Shown: one piece after another, positions 63,501-64,000 of the stretch
Layout: the number at the start of each line of letters is the position of its first letter
Numbering within the stretch: the stretch's first letter is position 1
Source of the DNA: Marinarcus sediminis
GTDB taxonomy: Bacteria > Campylobacterota > Campylobacteria > Campylobacterales > Arcobacteraceae
Assembly: GCF_048571275.1 (NCBI RefSeq)
Contig: NZ_CP182357.1
Coordinates: forward strand, 1,054,001-1,118,000
Direction: 5' to 3'
DNA: 64,000 bases
Translations under genes and position numbers: made by a program
Notes under the pieces: model-generated
Database searches by the model: none
Told to the model about the DNA's origin: nothing
The model's input: the letters and a program-made list of their open reading frames with translations, nothing else

Positions 63501-64000
63501 ACACAATATTATGCAATCTCTGGAAATACAGTAGTATTAACACAAGCAGGAGCAGATTTAGTCAATAGTGGAGCAGATTTACCAACATTTACAGTAAGTG
63601 CAACAGATGGAAAACAAACAACTCCAGCAACAGATTCAGCAACACCAGAGGCAACAACAGATGTCAATGATGCAGCAACAATTGAAATAGATGATTCAAG
63701 TGTCGTAACATTCACAGAAGATACCGCTTCAGAAGGTTCAAAAGTAGCAGACTTTACAACAACAGATGAAGATGGAGATACCGTAACAGTCACTGTTTCA
63801 AATGCAGGAGATACACAATATTATGCAATCTCTGGAAATACAGTAGTATTAACACAAGCAGGAGCAGATTTAGTCAATAGTGGAGCAGATTTACCAACAT
63901 TTACAGTAAGTGCAACAGATGGAAAACAAACAACTCCAGCAACAGATTCAGCAACACCAGAGGCAACAACAGATGTCAATGATGCAGCAACAATTGAAAT
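48591..64000 (+). CDS. Giant LapA/RTX-type repeat adhesin with N-terminal retention module (partial, runs off right edge)
   Basis: At least 5136 codons without a stop. Residues 1-150 form a LapA-type retention module (INIVVKSADGSFEVLSVNDA) that would plug the TolC channel and keep the adhesin on the cell. A dialanine site AAAAGG (149-154) and a second PAAG (175-178) are candidate LapG-type cleavage sites. A Thr/Gly/Pro linker leads to four cadherin-like repeats of 111 aa (from residue 221) and then 104-aa repeats (from residue 657) to the window edge. The repeats are very acidic (about 19 Asp/Glu and 2 Lys per 104 aa), suited to Ca2+ binding and extension. The C-terminal secretion signal lies outside. 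The upstream TolC/ABC/HlyD genes are its expected exporter. Confidence 0.9.
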   Translation, partial: MINIVVKSADGSFEVLSVNDAMQFVPKEGDQFYIDNLSGGNYTFNLTDSDKSIELIVNDGSQRISLVFKDMVDLVQKGTDGHSAKTVLGVLDDPEGFYEFQQTVLNSDFKGDDVIASLKELLAQSDASTDKPNGVIIDNFTSLANALSAAAAGGAEGDGSSFTGQFDFSSNALDPAAGRGRADGDTTTTPIGATPGLFSASTGTTPTPSGTTTDGTTPGGGDTDHAVGAVTDTDTDANTVSENAAIGTVVEVTGHAVDPDGDTVTYSLTNDAGGLFTIDAETGVVTVAGNLDYETATSHDIEITATSTDGSTSKATFTIGVTNADGTATGEGDTDHAVGEVTDTDTDANTVSENAAIGTVVEVTGHAVDPDGDTVTYSLTNDAGGLFTIDAETGVVTVAGNLDYETATSHDIEITATSTDGSTSKATFTIGVTNADGTATGEGDTDHAVGAVTDTDTDANTVSENAAIGTVVEVTGHAVDPDGDTVTYSLTNDAGGLFTIDAETGVVTVAGNLDYETATSHDIEITATSTDGSTSKATFTIGVTNADGTATGEGDTDHAVGAVTDTDTDANTVSENAAIGTVVEVTGHAVDPDGDTVTYSLTNDAGGLFTIDAETGVVTVAGNLDYETATSHDIEITATSTDGSTSKATFTIGVTNVNDAATIEIDDSSVVTFTEDTASEGSKVADFTTTDEDGDTVTVTVSNAGDTQYYAISGNTVVLTQAGADLVNSGADLPTFTVSATDGKQTTPATDSATPEATTDVNDAATIEIDDSSVVTFTEDTASEGSKVADFTTTDEDGDTVTVTVSNAGDTQYYAISGNTVVLTQAGADLVNSGADLPTFTVSATDGKQTTPATDSATPEATTDVNDAATIEIDDSSVVTFTEDTASEGSKVADFTTTDEDGDTVTVTVSNAGDTQYYAISGNTVVLTQAGADLVNSGADLPTFTVSATDGKQTTPATDSATPEATTDVNDAATIEIDDSSVVTFTEDTASEGSKVADFTTTDEDGDTVTVTVSNAGDTQYYAISGNTVVLTQAGADLVNSGADLPTFTVSATDGKQTTPATDSATPEATTDVNDAATIEIDDSSVVTFTEDTASEGSKVADFTTTDEDGDTVTVTVSNAGDTQYYAISGNTVVLTQAGADLVNSGADLPTFTVSATDGKQTTPATDSATPEATTDVNDAATIEIDDSSVVTFTEDTASEGSKVADFTTTDEDGDTVTVTVSNAGDTQYYAISGNTVVLTQAGADLVNSGADLPTFTVSATDGKQTTPATDSATPEATTDVNDAATIEIDDSSVVTFTEDTASEGSKVADFTTTDEDGDTVTVTVSNAGDTQYYAISGNTVVLTQAGADLVNSGADLPTFTVSATDGKQTTPATDSATPEATTDVNDAATIEIDDSSVVTFTEDTASEGSKVADFTTTDEDGDTVTVTVSNAGDTQYYAISGNTVVLTQAGADLVNSGADLPTFTVSATDGKQTTPATDSATPEATTDVNDAATIEIDDSSVVTFTEDTASEGSKVADFTTTDEDGDTVTVTVSNAGDTQYYAISGNTVVLTQAGADLVNSGADLPTFTVSATDGKQTTPATDSATPEATTDVNDAATIEIDDSSVVTFTEDTASEGSKVADFTTTDEDGDTVTVTVSNAGDTQYYAISGNTVVLTQAGADLVNSGADLPTFTVSATDGKQTTPATDSATPEATTDVNDAATIEIDDSSVVTFTEDTASEGSKVADFTTTDEDGDTVTVTVSNAGDTQYYAISGNTVVLTQAGADLVNSGADLPTFTVSATDGKQTTPATDSATPEATTDVNDAATIEIDDSSVVTFTEDTASEGSKVADFTTTDEDGDTVTVTVSNAGDTQYYAISGNTVVLTQAGADLVNSGADLPTFTVSATDGKQTTPATDSATPEATTDVNDAATIEIDDSSVVTFTEDTASEGSKVADFTTTDEDGDTVTVTVSNAGDTQYYAISGNTVVLTQAGADLVNSGADLPTFTVSATDGKQTTPATDSATPEATTDVNDAATIEIDDSSVVTFTEDTASEGSKVADFTTTDEDGDTVTVTVSNAGDTQYYAISGNTVVLTQAGADLVNSGADLPTFTVSATDGKQTTPATDSATPEATTDVNDAATIEIDDSSVVTFTEDTASEGSKVADFTTTDEDGDTVTVTVSNAGDTQYYAISGNTVVLTQAGADLVNSGADLPTFTVSATDGKQTTPATDSATPEATTDVNDAATIEIDDSSVVTFTEDTASEGSKVADFTTTDEDGDTVTVTVSNAGDTQYYAISGNTVVLTQAGADLVNSGADLPTFTVSATDGKQTTPATDSATPEATTDVNDAATIEIDDSSVVTFTEDTASEGSKVADFTTTDEDGDTVTVTVSNAGDTQYYAISGNTVVLTQAGADLVNSGADLPTFTVSATDGKQTTPATDSATPEATTDVNDAATIEIDDSSVVTFTEDTASEGSKVADFTTTDEDGDTVTVTVSNAGDTQYYAISGNTVVLTQAGADLVNSGADLPTFTVSATDGKQTTPATDSATPEATTDVNDAATIEIDDSSVVTFTEDTASEGSKVADFTTTDEDGDTVTVTVSNAGDTQYYAISGNTVVLTQAGADLVNSGADLPTFTVSATDGKQTTPATDSATPEATTDVNDAATIEIDDSSVVTFTEDTASEGSKVADFTTTDEDGDTVTVTVSNAGDTQYYAISGNTVVLTQAGADLVNSGADLPTFTVSATDGKQTTPATDSATPEATTDVNDAATIEIDDSSVVTFTEDTASEGSKVADFTTTDEDGDTVTVTVSNAGDTQYYAISGNTVVLTQAGADLVNSGADLPTFTVSATDGKQTTPATDSATPEATTDVNDAATIEIDDSSVVTFTEDTASEGSKVADFTTTDEDGDTVTVTVSNAGDTQYYAISGNTVVLTQAGADLVNSGADLPTFTVSATDGKQTTPATDSATPEATTDVNDAATIEIDDSSVVTFTEDTASEGSKVADFTTTDEDGDTVTVTVSNAGDTQYYAISGNTVVLTQAGADLVNSGADLPTFTVSATDGKQTTPATDSATPEATTDVNDAATIEIDDSSVVTFTEDTASEGSKVADFTTTDEDGDTVTVTVSNAGDTQYYAISGNTVVLTQAGADLVNSGADLPTFTVSATDGKQTTPATDSATPEATTDVNDAATIEIDDSSVVTFTEDTASEGSKVADFTTTDEDGDTVTVTVSNAGDTQYYAISGNTVVLTQAGADLVNSGADLPTFTVSATDGKQTTPATDSATPEATTDVNDAATIEIDDSSVVTFTEDTASEGSKVADFTTTDEDGDTVTVTVSNAGDTQYYAISGNTVVLTQAGADLVNSGADLPTFTVSATDGKQTTPATDSATPEATTDVNDAATIEIDDSSVVTFTEDTASEGSKVADFTTTDEDGDTVTVTVSNAGDTQYYAISGNTVVLTQAGADLVNSGADLPTFTVSATDGKQTTPATDSATPEATTDVNDAATIEIDDSSVVTFTEDTASEGSKVADFTTTDEDGDTVTVTVSNAGDTQYYAISGNTVVLTQAGADLVNSGADLPTFTVSATDGKQTTPATDSATPEATTDVNDAATIEIDDSSVVTFTEDTASEGSKVADFTTTDEDGDTVTVTVSNAGDTQYYAISGNTVVLTQAGADLVNSGADLPTFTVSATDGKQTTPATDSATPEATTDVNDAATIEIDDSSVVTFTEDTASEGSKVADFTTTDEDGDTVTVTVSNAGDTQYYAISGNTVVLTQAGADLVNSGADLPTFTVSATDGKQTTPATDSATPEATTDVNDAATIEIDDSSVVTFTEDTASEGSKVADFTTTDEDGDTVTVTVSNAGDTQYYAISGNTVVLTQAGADLVNSGADLPTFTVSATDGKQTTPATDSATPEATTDVNDAATIEIDDSSVVTFTEDTASEGSKVADFTTTDEDGDTVTVTVSNAGDTQYYAISGNTVVLTQAGADLVNSGADLPTFTVSATDGKQTTPATDSATPEATTDVNDAATIEIDDSSVVTFTEDTASEGSKVADFTTTDEDGDTVTVTVSNAGDTQYYAISGNTVVLTQAGADLVNSGADLPTFTVSATDGKQTTPATDSATPEATTDVNDAATIEIDDSSVVTFTEDTASEGSKVADFTTTDEDGDTVTVTVSNAGDTQYYAISGNTVVLTQAGADLVNSGADLPTFTVSATDGKQTTPATDSATPEATTDVNDAATIEIDDSSVVTFTEDTASEGSKVADFTTTDEDGDTVTVTVSNAGDTQYYAISGNTVVLTQAGADLVNSGADLPTFTVSATDGKQTTPATDSATPEATTDVNDAATIEIDDSSVVTFTEDTASEGSKVADFTTTDEDGDTVTVTVSNAGDTQYYAISGNTVVLTQAGADLVNSGADLPTFTVSATDGKQTTPATDSATPEATTDVNDAATIEIDDSSVVTFTEDTASEGSKVADFTTTDEDGDTVTVTVSNAGDTQYYAISGNTVVLTQAGADLVNSGADLPTFTVSATDGKQTTPATDSATPEATTDVNDAATIEIDDSSVVTFTEDTASEGSKVADFTTTDEDGDTVTVTVSNAGDTQYYAISGNTVVLTQAGADLVNSGADLPTFTVSATDGKQTTPATDSATPEATTDVNDAATIEIDDSSVVTFTEDTASEGSKVADFTTTDEDGDTVTVTVSNAGDTQYYAISGNTVVLTQAGADLVNSGADLPTFTVSATDGKQTTPATDSATPEATTDVNDAATIEIDDSSVVTFTEDTASEGSKVADFTTTDEDGDTVTVTVSNAGDTQYYAISGNTVVLTQAGADLVNSGADLPTFTVSATDGKQTTPATDSATPEATTDVNDAATIEIDDSSVVTFTEDTASEGSKVADFTTTDEDGDTVTVTVSNAGDTQYYAISGNTVVLTQAGADLVNSGADLPTFTVSATDGKQTTPATDSATPEATTDVNDAATIEIDDSSVVTFTEDTASEGSKVADFTTTDEDGDTVTVTVSNAGDTQYYAISGNTVVLTQAGADLVNSGADLPTFTVSATDGKQTTPATDSATPEATTDVNDAATIEIDDSSVVTFTEDTASEGSKVADFTTTDEDGDTVTVTVSNAGDTQYYAISGNTVVLTQAGADLVNSGADLPTFTVSATDGKQTTPATDSATPEATTDVNDAATIE
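49251..50558 (+). repeat. Four tandem 333-nt cadherin-like repeats (type A)
   Basis: Units start at 49251, 49584, 49917 and 50250; the fourth lacks the last 24 nt. Each encodes 111 aa with DTDTDANTVSENAAIG, DPDGDTVTYSL and LDYETATSHDIEI, cadherin-type Ca2+ motifs. Unit 2 differs from the others at two places seen by eye: an Ala-to-Glu change in its 5' part (near 49609) and a silent GCA/GCC near 49738. Units 1, 3 and 4 look the same over their shared length. Confidence 0.93.
50559..64000 (+). repeat. At least 43 tandem 312-nt repeats (type B), array not closed in window
   Basis: Units start at 50559 and recur every 312 nt; the 44th starts at 63975 and is cut by the edge. Each unit encodes 104 aa from VNDAATIEIDDSSVV to ATPEATTD, an Ig/cadherin-like bacterial adhesin domain. 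By eye the units are identical except for one silent base (GTC to GTA, Val) in units 5, 8, 20, 23, 35 and 39, at 51935, 52871, 56615, 57551, 61295 and 62543. Identity at the DNA level this high implies recent amplification or ongoing homogenisation. Confidence 0.95.

Noticed and set aside
50465..63793. Series of identical minus-strand open frames of 94 or 68 codons, one in each type B repeat
   Set aside because: They are the antisense reading of the adhesin repeat, have no ribosome sites, and vary in length only because the silent GTC/GTA change alters the start. The plus-strand frame is continuous with a clear start and domain logic.
49251..64000. Possible CRISPR array because of regular spacing
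   Set aside because: Units of 333 and 312 nt are contiguous, coding and have no unique spacers; no cas genes are in the window.

Overview
The window looks like chromosomal DNA of a Campylobacterota bacterium, most likely from the Arcobacter group (Arcobacteraceae). The evidence is low GC content, the sequence style of the 16S and 23S genes, an hrcA-grpE-dnaK operon with a CIRCE operator, and an htrA-cprR-cprS gene order like that of Campylobacter. The family-level placement is an inference from reading the 16S by eye, not from an alignment.

Layout. 1-3800: a TAXI-type TRAP solute-binding protein (cut by the left edge), diverging from an NSS sodium symporter, an MFS exporter and a small zinc-ribbon protein. 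4007-7919: a very AT-rich accessory island with four tightly packed genes: a PtuA-like ATPase, an MntA/HepT antitoxin-toxin pair and a PtuB-like HNH nuclease. An ORF6N phage-type gene follows on the opposite strand, and hairpin-rich DNA lies at or next to the island edges. 8014-19276: an HPP membrane protein, the heat-shock operon, MltA, Psd, two rhodanese-like proteins, DsbD and a DASS anion transporter. 19380-22231: a two-component system divergent from that transporter. 22257-26915: a cobalamin nucleotide-loop operon. 26905-32047: CprS/CprR, HtrA and IlvD on the minus strand. 32192-32511: tRNA-Leu, tRNA-Ser and tRNA-Cys. 32782-36638: an MlaA-MlaC-RND lipid-transport operon. 36727-42324: a complete rRNA operon (16S, tRNA-Ile, tRNA-Ala, 23S, 5S) with visible RNase III processing stems. 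42352-64000: a response regulator divergent from a LapE/LapB/LapC-like type I secretion operon, then a giant adhesin gene that runs off the right edge.

Two regions stand out. The first is the defence-like operon 4007-7274. It resembles Septu (PtuA + PtuB) but has a complete type VII MntA/HepT toxin-antitoxin pair between its two subunits, with 1 nt gaps or short overlaps at every junction. The second is the adhesin at 48591-64000. It starts with a LapA-type retention module, then four 111-residue cadherin-like repeats, then at least 43 nearly identical 104-residue repeats. Only one silent variant base was seen among the 312-nt units, and its positions show a higher-order period of about 15 units, which suggests the array grew by block duplication.

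How the genes work together: TolC, the ABC ATPase and the HlyD protein would export the adhesin. CobT, CobU, CobS, the CobD/CobC-like enzyme and CbiB would attach the lower ligand to cobinamide. HtrA and CprRS fit an envelope-stress unit. MlaA, MlaC and the RND protein fit a phospholipid-trafficking route that lacks the MlaBDEF ABC transporter in this neighbourhood.
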